From the NCBI RefSeq assembly GCF_000455365.1, contig NZ_HG315684.1, forward strand, positions 764,885-828,884: 64,000 bases of DNA, given 5' to 3'. Numbering within the stretch: position 1 is the first letter of the stretch; the number at the start of each line of letters is the position of its first letter. The DNA comes from Halopiger djelfimassiliensis. GTDB lineage: Archaea > Halobacteriota > Halobacteria > Halobacteriales > Natrialbaceae. The notes under the pieces were generated by a model. The model made no database searches and had not been told where the DNA came from. It worked only from the letters and a program-made list of their open reading frames with translations. Shown one piece after another: positions 36,647 through 44,845 of this stretch. The position numbers were made by a program, and so were the translations under genes.

Positions 36647-37957
36647 TTAGTGCTGGAACCGTGCGAGCAGTCCGGCGAGCGAAACGGCGATCACGGCGAC
36701 TGCGACGCCGAATCCGGGCACGGTGTCGCTCGAGCCCTCGTCGGATTCCCCGCCGTTGTCCTCGGTACTGGAGCCGTCACTGCCGTCGGAACCGTCGGTC
36801 GTGTCGTCACTCGTTCCGTCGTCACTCGAGTCGGAATCGTCCGTTCCGTCGTCGTACGAACCGTCGTCACTCGTCCCGTCGTCGCTTCCATCGCTTGCGC
36901 CGTCGTCACTGCCGTCGATCGTCGCCGTTCGCTCGGAGAAGTGATTGATCGCGACGTACACCGTCGCTTCACCCTCCGCTTCGGCCGTGTTGGCGACCTT
37001 GTAGGCCGATCGATCGCCGCCGATCGCACTCTCGAGTTCGCTTTCCGAACTCGCCTCGACGGCGGCCTCGCCGTCGACCGTGACCTCGATATCCTCGAGA
37101 CTGCCGACGGCCTCCTCGGAGACGGTGGTCATCACGATCGCTCCCTCGTGGACGGCGCGATCGATGGTCACTTCGACCGTGCTCTCGGCCGTGTGTGCGA
37201 CCTCGGCGCTGGTCTCCTCGCCGAAGGTCGCCGCGTCGGCGACCGCCTCACCGTCGCGGGTCTCGACGTGGATGTCGGCTGCGGCGGTCCCGTCGGCGAT
37301 CAGTTCCTCCTCGTATTCGGCGTCGCTGTCGCGTTCGCCGTCGCCGTAGGCGCGGAACGTAAGCGTCGCGTCCTCCTCGAGTTCGGCGACGACGTTCCCG
37401 TCGTCGTTGACGGTCACCTCGCCGTCACCCGCAACGAGGAAGACGCCCTCGTGCGTGTCGGTTGCGACGCGGACGGCGTCGCCGTCGGTTTCGGCCGCCG
37501 CGTCGGCGGCGACTTCGGCTTCGACGTACTGGCCGTCGCCGTCGCTTTCGACGATCAGCGTTCCGCGTTCGGTGTCGTGAGCCGACAGCGTCGCGCCGCT
37601 TTCGGCCTCGACCTGTGCGCTCGTCTCGGCCTCGACGCCGAGTGACAGCCCCGCACCCTCGAGCGCTGTCAGCGCACCGAGTTCGATCGAGGCGTCGGCA
37701 TCGATGCCCGCAGCGGCGTCGGCCTCGCTTTGGGACTGCACTTCGACCGAGGAGAACAGTTCCTCGCCGCCGACCTGATAGTCGGTGATGGCGTTGCCAT
37801 CGACCGCGAAGTCAACGTGTGCGCCGGCGTACGCCTCGCTACTCGTACTCGATTCTCCTGCAGCCGATGTCGACGTCGCTGCACTGACTGGCGCGGCCGC
37901 TCCGACGACGCTCGTGGCCACGAGCAGTGCAACGAGTACTGGGGCTGTTCGATTCAT
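36647..37957 (-). CDS. PGF-CTERM-anchored secreted surface protein
   Basis: Exported protein of 436 residues. A Sec-type signal (APVLVALLVATSVVGAAAPV) is followed by an alanine- and acid-rich, beta-rich body. A low-complexity Ser/Asp/Gly linker spans about residues 330-405. The extreme C-terminus is VPGFGVAVAVIAVSLAGLLA then RFQH, a PGF-CTERM sorting signal processed by archaeosortase A in haloarchaea. The function of the body is unknown. A second in-frame ATG at 37984 would extend the N-terminus by nine residues. Confidence 0.85.
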   Translation of the reverse strand: MNRTAPVLVALLVATSVVGAAAPVSAATSTSAAGESSTSSEAYAGAHVDFAVDGNAITDYQVGGEELFSSVEVQSQSEADAAAGIDADASIELGALTALEGAGLSLGVEAETSAQVEAESGATLSAHDTERGTLIVESDGDGQYVEAEVAADAAAETDGDAVRVATDTHEGVFLVAGDGEVTVNDDGNVVAELEEDATLTFRAYGDGERDSDAEYEEELIADGTAAADIHVETRDGEAVADAATFGEETSAEVAHTAESTVEVTIDRAVHEGAIVMTTVSEEAVGSLEDIEVTVDGEAAVEASSESELESAIGGDRSAYKVANTAEAEGEATVYVAINHFSERTATIDGSDDGASDGSDDGTSDDGSYDDGTDDSDSSDDGTSDDTTDGSDGSDGSSTEDNGGESDEGSSDTVPGFGVAVAVIAVSLAGLLARFQH

Positions 37958-38075
37958 TGCGTTCGGTGCTGCTGATTCCAGCATAAAACACGTTCTGGCA
38001 AACCCGTCCAAATGACGGGTCGGCCCCACCCCCACGGATCACGCCTCGCTGACGGACCCCGGCGGCGGCAGTCGC

Positions 38076-39029
38076 TCAGCGGGAAATGTCCGCGCCGCGT
38101 TCTTCGATAACTCGCTCGACTTCGTCGGCGGTCACGAGCGCGGCATCACCCGGAATCGTCCGCTTGAGCGCCGCCGTCGCGGCGGCGTACTCGAGGGCGT
38201 CCGAGACGTCGTCGCCCTCGAGTCGGCGGGCGATGAACGCGCCGGTGAACGCGTCACCGGTACCGATCGGATCGACGGTGTCGGTGTCGTAGGCGTCGTG
38301 GTCGTGAACGACGCTGTCGTGCCAGGCGAGCGCGCCCTCGTCGCCGCGTGTGACGACGACGGTCGTGAAGTCGTACTGGGAGCCGAGCTTGTGGGCGAGC
38401 TGGCGCGGGTCGCCTTCGAAGCCGAGGACCGTTCGGGCGTCCCTGGCGGCGATCACGAGCACGTCGATCCCGGGGAACAGTTGTGTAAGCGTACTCTCGG
38501 CCTCCTCGGGTGACCAGAGCTTGCGCCGGTAGTTGAAGTCGACGGCCGTCGTCGTCCCCCCCTGTCTGGCCGCCTTGAGCATCTTCGCCGTCGTATCCCG
38601 GAGCGTCGACGAGAGTGCGGGCGTGATTCCAGTGGTGAAGAACACGCGTGCGTTCTGGATCCGATCGATGTCGAACTCACGGGCTTTGGCGGTCGTGAAA
38701 GCGGTGTCTTCCCGATCGTAGATGACGTTCGATCCGCGCGGGGAGCCACCCTGCTCCAGGTAGTACGTCCCCTGCCGGCCGCGGTGACTCCAGACGACGT
38801 CGGTCTCGATCCCGGCCTGTCGGAGTTCGCCGACGGCCCGGCGGCCGAGGGGCGTCTCCGGAACCTTCGAGAGCCACGTCGCGGGCGTGCCGAGGCGCTG
38901 GGCTGCGATCGCGACGTTACTCTCCGCACCGCCCGCGTGAACCTCGAACTCGTCGGCCGTCTCGAGTCGCTGCGCCCCCGGCGGCGAGAGCCGGAGCATC
39001 GTCTCGCCGAACGTGACGAGATCGCTCAC
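38076..39029 (-). CDS. kdgK: 2-keto-3-deoxygluconate kinase (PfkB family)
   Basis: Sugar kinase of 317 residues. PfkB signatures are VHAGGAESNVAIAAQRLGTP near residue 30 and VDPIGTGDAFTGAFIARRL near residue 255, with the catalytic Asp. The substrate region with RQGTYYLEQGGSPRGSNVIY matches archaeal KDG kinases of the semi-phosphorylative Entner-Doudoroff pathway, the main glucose route of haloarchaea. Exact specificity (KDG versus KDGal) is not readable. Confidence 0.9.
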   Translation of the reverse strand: MSDLVTFGETMLRLSPPGAQRLETADEFEVHAGGAESNVAIAAQRLGTPATWLSKVPETPLGRRAVGELRQAGIETDVVWSHRGRQGTYYLEQGGSPRGSNVIYDREDTAFTTAKAREFDIDRIQNARVFFTTGITPALSSTLRDTTAKMLKAARQGGTTTAVDFNYRRKLWSPEEAESTLTQLFPGIDVLVIAARDARTVLGFEGDPRQLAHKLGSQYDFTTVVVTRGDEGALAWHDSVVHDHDAYDTDTVDPIGTGDAFTGAFIARRLEGDDVSDALEYAAATAALKRTIPGDAALVTADEVERVIEERGADISR

Positions 39030-39126
39030 GGTCCGGCCCCCCGCTCCCGAACGGTGCGCTGTAGCTCGCTCATAGTTCGGCTATGGAACGCTCGCGGTAT
39101 AAGTTGTACTGGTAGCTTCACTTTCG

Positions 39127-40227
39127 TTAACTACCCCGATCCGCGTTCGTACTCCCGGAACGCGGTTCACGTCCGGCGTTTTGCAGCCCGTCCCCCACGT
39201 TGGCTGACAGGAAGGCCGCACCGTCGTCCCGATCGCACTCGATCCCGATGTCGAAGGCGGCGAGCAACTCACAGCTCGTCTCGACGTGCTCGGTCGGCTC
39301 CGGAATCCGTATCCGTCCGCCCGCGAGCGCGAGGAACGCGAGCAACTGATCGGCCATGTGTCGATCGATCGGCGCGGCCCGCTCGAGGAATCGATTGGCA
39401 GCGTCCGCGGCGGTTTCGCCGACGCGTTCGGCGGGCGTCCCACGCTCGCCGAGGGCGGTGAACCCGGCGATTCCGGTCCCGTGATCGACGCGGATCGCGA
39501 TCGCGGAGCCGGGCGACGGGGTCGCCACGGTCGTCTTCCGGCGTTCGACGGTCTCGAGCGATCGGTCCTCGAGAGCTAGCCGTTCGATCGCACCGCCGGC
39601 CTGTCGGGTTGCGACGTTCCGATCCGACAGCGCGGCCGCCGCCGTCGAGTAGAGCCGGACGGACTCGAGCGGCCCGCGTTCCGCGAGATCGATCGGTTCG
39701 ATCCGCGAGGGGGCAAGGTGTAGCGTCGCTCGACCGCCGCCGTCCGGATAGAAGCCGCGGCGGTCGACCTCGCAGGCGGCGACGAGTCCGAACCGCCGCA
39801 GCAAGGGTAGCTTTACGTGCCGAGCGTAGTCGATCGGGGGCGACCACTTGACGTCCGTGCCGCCGGTGACCGTAAGCGATAGCGGCGACTCGAGGACCGT
39901 CGCCAGCGGCATCACGGCGTCGAAAAGCAGCGTGATGCTCCCCGCGGTGCCGATATCGACGGCGTAATCGCCGCCCTCAATCGTCCGCCGCCCCGGATCG
40001 AACGCGACGGTCTCCGCCCCGAGTTCGGCACCCGAGACGGCAGCATCACAGAGCTGGGCCATCGTCTCGAGGACCGCGAGGTGCTGGTGGCGAAGACCCG
40101 GCGTCGAGCGGTTCCCGCGGACGTTCTCGATGCGAACCGGTTCGTTCCGGAGGGCGGCGAGTGCGAGTGCGGTCCGCAGGAACTGGCCGCCGGCGGCGGA
40201 GCCGTCGAGTTCGCGCGTGGCCGTCAT
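39127..40227 (-). CDS. rtcA: RNA 3'-terminal phosphate cyclase
   Basis: ATP-dependent enzyme of 366 residues that turns RNA 3'-phosphate into a 2',3'-cyclic phosphate. The N-terminus LDGSAAGGQFLRTALALAAL is the RtcA signature, followed by RIENVRGNRSTPGLRHQHL. DIGTAGSITLLFDAVMPLA, FYPDGGGRATLHL and the C-terminal DRHMADQLLAFLALAGG with the active-site His complete the family pattern. The start at 40227 gives the usual length. It lies between kdgK and mutL. Confidence 0.95.
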   Translation of the reverse strand: MTATRELDGSAAGGQFLRTALALAALRNEPVRIENVRGNRSTPGLRHQHLAVLETMAQLCDAAVSGAELGAETVAFDPGRRTIEGGDYAVDIGTAGSITLLFDAVMPLATVLESPLSLTVTGGTDVKWSPPIDYARHVKLPLLRRFGLVAACEVDRRGFYPDGGGRATLHLAPSRIEPIDLAERGPLESVRLYSTAAAALSDRNVATRQAGGAIERLALEDRSLETVERRKTTVATPSPGSAIAIRVDHGTGIAGFTALGERGTPAERVGETAADAANRFLERAAPIDRHMADQLLAFLALAGGRIRIPEPTEHVETSCELLAAFDIGIECDRDDGAAFLSANVGDGLQNAGREPRSGSTNADRGS

Positions 40228-40325
40228 ATCGGCCCGTAGCGGTTCGACCGCCGTACCGTTACCGGAGTCGCCGCTCCATCGAGTGGTTCCACGTGATCGA
40301 ATCGGCCGCGGCTTCGGACGCCCCG

Positions 40326-42413
40326 TTAGCCCCCGTGGCCCGGGTAATCCCGCTCGAACCGCGCTTCGATCTCGCTGCCGTCGATCCGGACGATCACCGG
40401 ACGGCCGTGCGGACAGGCGTAGGGGTTCTCGCAGTCGTCGAGCGCGGCCAGCAGGTCGACGACCGACCCCTCCGTCAGCGACGTGTTCCCCGTGATCGAG
40501 GGGTAACAGGCCAGATCCCCGAGGAACTCGTCGGCCAGCGCATCGACGGTCTCGGCACCGGCCTCCCGATCGCCCTCGATGAACGACGTGAGAACGTCAC
40601 GCAGCCGATCCGGCTCGAGGGTCTCGTCGAACACCGCGGGGACGGTCGTCACTGCGACCGTCCGGTCGTCGATCCGGTCGGCGTAAAACCCGAGCCGGGA
40701 CAGGGCCTCGCGGTACTCCTCGAACGCCTCGGCTTCGGCCGCGGTCAACTCGAGTTCGACGGGATCGGCAAGCGCCTGTGCGGCGGCGTCGTCGGAAACG
40801 GCCGCCTGCAGGCGCTCGTAGTTGACCCGCTCGTCGGCCGCGTGCTGGTCGACCAGCGCGAGGCCGTCGTCGGTTTCGCACACGAGATAGGTGTCGTCGA
40901 GCTGGCCGAGCACCCGCAGCGGCGGCAGCGAGTCGAACGCCGTCTCGTCGCCCGTTACGCTGTCTCCGTCGAGCGTCCGCTGTTCGGTCGCGACGTCGAA
41001 CTTGCGGTCCGGATCCCGGTTCGGCGCGTCCGTTCCCCGTCGGCTCGAGTCGTCGGTCCCCGTGGATTCGGGTCCCGACTCGTGTGCGTCCGCACCCGGC
41101 GTCCCGTCGTTCCCGCGCGAACGGTCGGCCGTCGTCTCGGATTCGTCGCGTGGCTCGCGCGAGCCGGTTCGATCCGCGGAGCCGGGGGCCGATCGGTCTG
41201 CGTCGCTCGGGTCAAGCGCCGGTTCGGCCGTCGAGTCGGTACTCGAGGGCTGCGGTTCGCCCGCGGAGACGGGAGCGCCGCCGTCGCGCCCCGACGCGTC
41301 GTCGGTCGGTCGCCCGCCGGCTCGGGACCGCGGCTCGACCCGCGTTTCGCCCGGTGCCGACCGACCGCGGGGCGCACGCGAGCGCAGCAGGCCGTGCTCG
41401 AGCAGCGCTGATTCGACGGCGGCGTCGACCTGCCGGCGGACCGCGTCGTCGTCGTCGAACCGCACTTCCCGCTTTCGCGGGTGAACGTTTACGTCGACGG
41501 CGTCGCCGGGAACGTCGAGAAAGAGGACGACGAAGGGGTACCGATCGCCGCCCAGCTGCGTGCCGTAGGCCCCCATGATCCCCTCGCGGACCGCGTCCGA
41601 CGCGACAGCGCGCCCGTTGACGTAGGTCGCGAGGTACTCCCGACTCGAGCGGTTGGTCTCGGGGTGGGAGACGAGTCCGGAGACGGACTCGAGCGGCCCC
41701 GGTGGGAGGTCGTCGCCGTCGGCCTCGACGGCGATCATCGACGCGGCGACCTCGCGGCCGTACACCGAGAGGACGGCGGCCTGCAGGTCGCCCTGACCGG
41801 TCGTGGCGAACACCTCCCGGCCGTCGTGGCTCAGCGAGACCGCCACGTCCGGGTTCGCGAGCGCGTACCGGGTGACGACGCGGTTGACGTGGGCGAACTC
41901 GGTCGCCGTCGTCTTGAGGAACTTCCTGCGGGCGGGCGTGTTGTAAAAGAGGTCCTCGACCTCGACGGTGGTCCCCGCCGGACAGCCGGTCGGTTCGACG
42001 CTCGTTACCTCGCCGCCCTCGTAGACGAGTTCCGTCCCAGCGCCGTCGCTCGCCTGCGGCCGGGAACGGATCGTCATCCGCGAGACCGAACCGATGGTGT
42101 GCAGGGCCTCGCCCCGAAAGCCTAACGTGGCGACGCCGGACTCGAGATCCTCGAGTCCGTCGATCTTGCTCGTCGTGTGCTGGCGAACGGCGGCGCGGAC
42201 GTCGGCCTCGGTCATCCCGTGGCCGTCGTCGGCGACCCGGAGCAGTTCGGTCCCGCCCTCCTCGACGGTGACGTCGACGCTCGAGGCGTCGGCGTCCAGA
42301 CTGTTCTCGACGAGTTCCTTGACCGCGCTGGCCGGCCGTTCGACGACCTCGCCGGCGGCGATTCGGGCGACGGTGTCCTCGTCTAACTGGTGGATGTCGG
42401 TGTCGTTCGTCAT
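40326..42413 (-). CDS. mutL: DNA mismatch repair protein MutL
   Basis: Mismatch repair ATPase of 695 residues. The GHKL site is complete: ASAVKELVENSLDADASS, RVADDGHGM and TLGFRGEALHTIGSV. A disordered, charged linker spans about residues 330-480. The C-terminal domain has DQHAADERVNYE, matching the DQHA(X)2E(X)4E endonuclease motif, plus CPHGRP and FERD near the end. It should therefore be a nicking MutL, as expected in organisms without MutH. mutS lies about 2.4 kb upstream on the same strand, separated by three genes. Confidence 0.96.
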   Translation of the reverse strand: MTNDTDIHQLDEDTVARIAAGEVVERPASAVKELVENSLDADASSVDVTVEEGGTELLRVADDGHGMTEADVRAAVRQHTTSKIDGLEDLESGVATLGFRGEALHTIGSVSRMTIRSRPQASDGAGTELVYEGGEVTSVEPTGCPAGTTVEVEDLFYNTPARRKFLKTTATEFAHVNRVVTRYALANPDVAVSLSHDGREVFATTGQGDLQAAVLSVYGREVAASMIAVEADGDDLPPGPLESVSGLVSHPETNRSSREYLATYVNGRAVASDAVREGIMGAYGTQLGGDRYPFVVLFLDVPGDAVDVNVHPRKREVRFDDDDAVRRQVDAAVESALLEHGLLRSRAPRGRSAPGETRVEPRSRAGGRPTDDASGRDGGAPVSAGEPQPSSTDSTAEPALDPSDADRSAPGSADRTGSREPRDESETTADRSRGNDGTPGADAHESGPESTGTDDSSRRGTDAPNRDPDRKFDVATEQRTLDGDSVTGDETAFDSLPPLRVLGQLDDTYLVCETDDGLALVDQHAADERVNYERLQAAVSDDAAAQALADPVELELTAAEAEAFEEYREALSRLGFYADRIDDRTVAVTTVPAVFDETLEPDRLRDVLTSFIEGDREAGAETVDALADEFLGDLACYPSITGNTSLTEGSVVDLLAALDDCENPYACPHGRPVIVRIDGSEIEARFERDYPGHGG

Positions 42414-42641
42414 CGTGGCGTCTCACCCCAAGGCGACTCGAGCGGTTCCACGTCGCGCTCGAGTCACGGTCACTGTTCGTCTAGGACGGCGGCATCGGGA
42501 TAGTACTTGCGTGTTTTCATCCCGCCGGACTCGAATTCGGTCCGGACTCGCGTCGGACACCGCCGGGAGCGACGGGCGAGACGGGGGAAGCCGATCGCGC
42601 GTATCGGTTACTTTTTTGATGTGAGACGGCGATGCGTTCGT

Positions 42642-43517
42642 ATGGATCGGCCCGCCGACCGTCGCCTTCAGAGCCGGATGGGCCTCGCCCTCGCGCTCAC
42701 GCTCGTGGGCTACGGTGTGCTTCTCTGGTTCGTGTTCGCGCTGTTGCCCCCGACCGCGGCACTGGTGACGTGTGGCGTCTTCGTGATCGTGCTGGTTGCC
42801 GCCATTACACAGGCCGATCGCATCGCCTACTGGGCGACGAAAGCGATCGCCATCGATCGCGACCAGTATCCGCTGGTGGACGATATCACCGACCGACTGG
42901 CGCGACAGGCGGATACGCCGAGACCGCCGGTCGCCGTGATCCCGTCGGCCGAAGCGAACGCCCTCTCGGCGGGAACGGGCGATCGGACGGTCATCTGCGT
43001 GACGACCGGCCTCCTGAAGGCGCTGGACGAGGACGAACTCGAGGCGGTGCTCGCACACGAACTCGCCCACCTCAAGAACAGCGACTCCACCGTGATGACC
43101 GTCGCCGGCTTCCCGATGACCGTTGCCGCCATCGGCCTCTCGACGGCCGGCCGAACGTTCCGTTCCACGTCGATCCTGATCGGCGTCCCGTTCTGGATCG
43201 GGCTGTATCTGCTGTTCGTCGCCGTTCCGATATACGTCGCCAGCCTCCCGGGAACGCTCGCGCTGTCGCGGTACCGCGAGTACGCCGCCGATCGGGGGGC
43301 CGTCGCGATCACGGGCGATCCGTTCGCCCTCGCGAGCGCACTGGCAACGCTTCATTCGGAATCGTCCCCGTCCGACACCGATCTCCGGTCCGTCGCCGCG
43401 TTCAACGCCTTCTGTACCGTCCCGACCGACTCGATGTTCCCGGTCGCGACGCATCCGCCGACACACAAGCGGATCGAACGGCTCCGAACCGAGTTCGTCG
43501 ATCGGGAACTGCGCTAA
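42642..43517 (+). CDS. M48 family membrane metalloprotease (HtpX-like)
   Basis: Membrane zinc protease of 291 residues for quality control of membrane proteins. Two N-terminal helices (LALALTLVGYGVLLWFVFAL and the following one) are followed by the zinc motif LEAVLAHELAHLKNSDST near residue 145, then two more helices. The third ligand is in YREYAADRGAVAITGDPFAL. The C-terminal HPPTHKRIERL is typical for HtpX. The ATG at 42642 is chosen because the long upstream extension is polar and unconserved. Confidence 0.92.
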   Translation: MDRPADRRLQSRMGLALALTLVGYGVLLWFVFALLPPTAALVTCGVFVIVLVAAITQADRIAYWATKAIAIDRDQYPLVDDITDRLARQADTPRPPVAVIPSAEANALSAGTGDRTVICVTTGLLKALDEDELEAVLAHELAHLKNSDSTVMTVAGFPMTVAAIGLSTAGRTFRSTSILIGVPFWIGLYLLFVAVPIYVASLPGTLALSRYREYAADRGAVAITGDPFALASALATLHSESSPSDTDLRSVAAFNAFCTVPTDSMFPVATHPPTHKRIERLRTEFVDRELR

Positions 43518-43616
43518 CTGGACTCGCCTCTCGACCGCAACGAACGGTTTGCTCGTCGCCTCCCGCCTCGAGCGACCGGCGAGAATCGCGTCGGGTTCGG
43601 ACGGCCGTCCGCTCGG

Positions 43617-44417
43617 TCACTCGAGACCCAGGTCCTGCGACATCGAGTTGCCGGCCCGCGGAACGCCCTTGACGGTGAGCGTTTCGCCGGTCATAAACGA
43701 GGCGGCGGGGCTGGCGAGAAACTGCACGACGTCGGCGATCTCTTCGGTGTGGCCGACGCGTCGATCCGTCTTCTCTCGTGACGGCATATCCTCGCTTCGG
43801 ATACCGAGAGTCTTGGCGACGCCGGGCGTCTGGATCAATCCGGGAGCGACGCAGTTGACCCGCACCCCGTCGTCGGCCCACTCGACGGCGAGCGTCTCCG
43901 TCAGGCGAATGATCGCCGCTTTCGCCGCGCTGTAGTGGCTCTCCCCCGGCGCAGCGTGCTGGCCGTTGACGCTCGAGAGGTTGATGATCGACCCCCCGTC
44001 GCCGTCGCGCATGACCTCGCCGGCCAGTTGGGTGCAGTGGACGGTGCTGGTGAGGTTGAGATCGATGATCGTCTCCCAACCGTTGGCCGAGATGTCCTCG
44101 AAGTTCGCGACGAACTCGCCGCCGGCGTTGTTCACGAGGACGTCGACGCCGCCGAACGCGTCGACGGTTTCGTCGACGAACGAGCGGACCTGCTCGCGTT
44201 CGCGGACGTTGCACTCGACCGCGAGGGCTTCACCGTCGGCGTCGGCCGCCTCGTTGATCGCCTCGGCGACCGGGCCGATCCGATCCATCGATCGGGAACA
44301 GATGGCCACGTTCGCCCCGCTGGCTGCGAGCGTTTCCGCGATCGTGCGGCCGATACCCTGGCTTGCGCCCGTGACGATGGCGGTCTTTCCAGCCACGCCG
44401 TAGTCTGGTTGGCGCAT
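43617..44417 (-). CDS. SDR family NAD(P)-dependent oxidoreductase
   Basis: Classical short-chain dehydrogenase of 266 residues. Cofactor motif AIVTGASQGIGRTIAETL near residue 13, VLVNNAGGEF, catalytic Ser in IINLSSVNGQHAAPGESH, and YSAAKAAIIRLTETLAVEWA with the YxxxK pair. The C-terminal FLASPAASFMTGETLTVKG is typical of 3-oxoacyl reductase/glucose dehydrogenase-like SDRs. The substrate is unknown. It lies between the protease and mutS without sign of co-function. Confidence 0.92.
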   Translation of the reverse strand: MRQPDYGVAGKTAIVTGASQGIGRTIAETLAASGANVAICSRSMDRIGPVAEAINEAADADGEALAVECNVREREQVRSFVDETVDAFGGVDVLVNNAGGEFVANFEDISANGWETIIDLNLTSTVHCTQLAGEVMRDGDGGSIINLSSVNGQHAAPGESHYSAAKAAIIRLTETLAVEWADDGVRVNCVAPGLIQTPGVAKTLGIRSEDMPSREKTDRRVGHTEEIADVVQFLASPAASFMTGETLTVKGVPRAGNSMSQDLGLE

Positions 44418-44618
44418 CGTCCTCCGTGTGGGTTCCGTCAGCGCATAGTGTTACCGATACAAACCGAACTGCTCGAGAAACCGTACAGTGTACACGCGAT
44501 TCGGAAAACAGCCAACAACGAATACGGCGGTGTCTCGAAACCGGCGGGACCACCCAAACGGTCTTCCGAAGCAACGACGTTATCTCCCGACGCGCGAAGC
44601 GGTTCCAAGACACTACCC

Positions 44619-44825
44619 ATGAGCACGTATACGATCGAGGTCCCCGACGGGCGAAGCGAGCGGGAGCGAGAACGCGGTATTCGCGTCGTGTGCGACGAAC
44701 ACGGCGAACACCAGGAGTTTCAGCCGGGCTACCGCAGCGTCGCGTTCTACTGTGACGGCTGCGGGTTCGAGGTCGAGATCGGCCTCCACGACGACGACTG
44801 GCGGGACTGGGGCGAGCGGTGTTGA
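44619..44825 (+). CDS. small cysteine-containing protein (possible zinc finger)
   Basis: Acidic protein of 68 residues starting MSTYTIEVPDGRSERERERG. Cysteines occur in RVVCDEHGEH, FYCDGCGFEVEI and the C-terminal GERC, which could make a single zinc site. It ends 20 bases before the mutS stop codon on the opposite strand. It resembles conserved haloarchaeal small proteins of unknown role. Confidence 0.68.
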   Translation: MSTYTIEVPDGRSERERERGIRVVCDEHGEHQEFQPGYRSVAFYCDGCGFEVEIGLHDDDWRDWGERC

Positions 44826-44845
44826 GAACGCGTCCCGGAATCGGT

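Noticed and set aside
36720-36950. Repetitive GTCGTC-type sequence suggesting a tandem repeat or CRISPR-like array
   Set aside because: It is the Ser/Asp-rich linker of the PGF-CTERM protein, in frame and without regular spacers. No CRISPR array was seen in the window.
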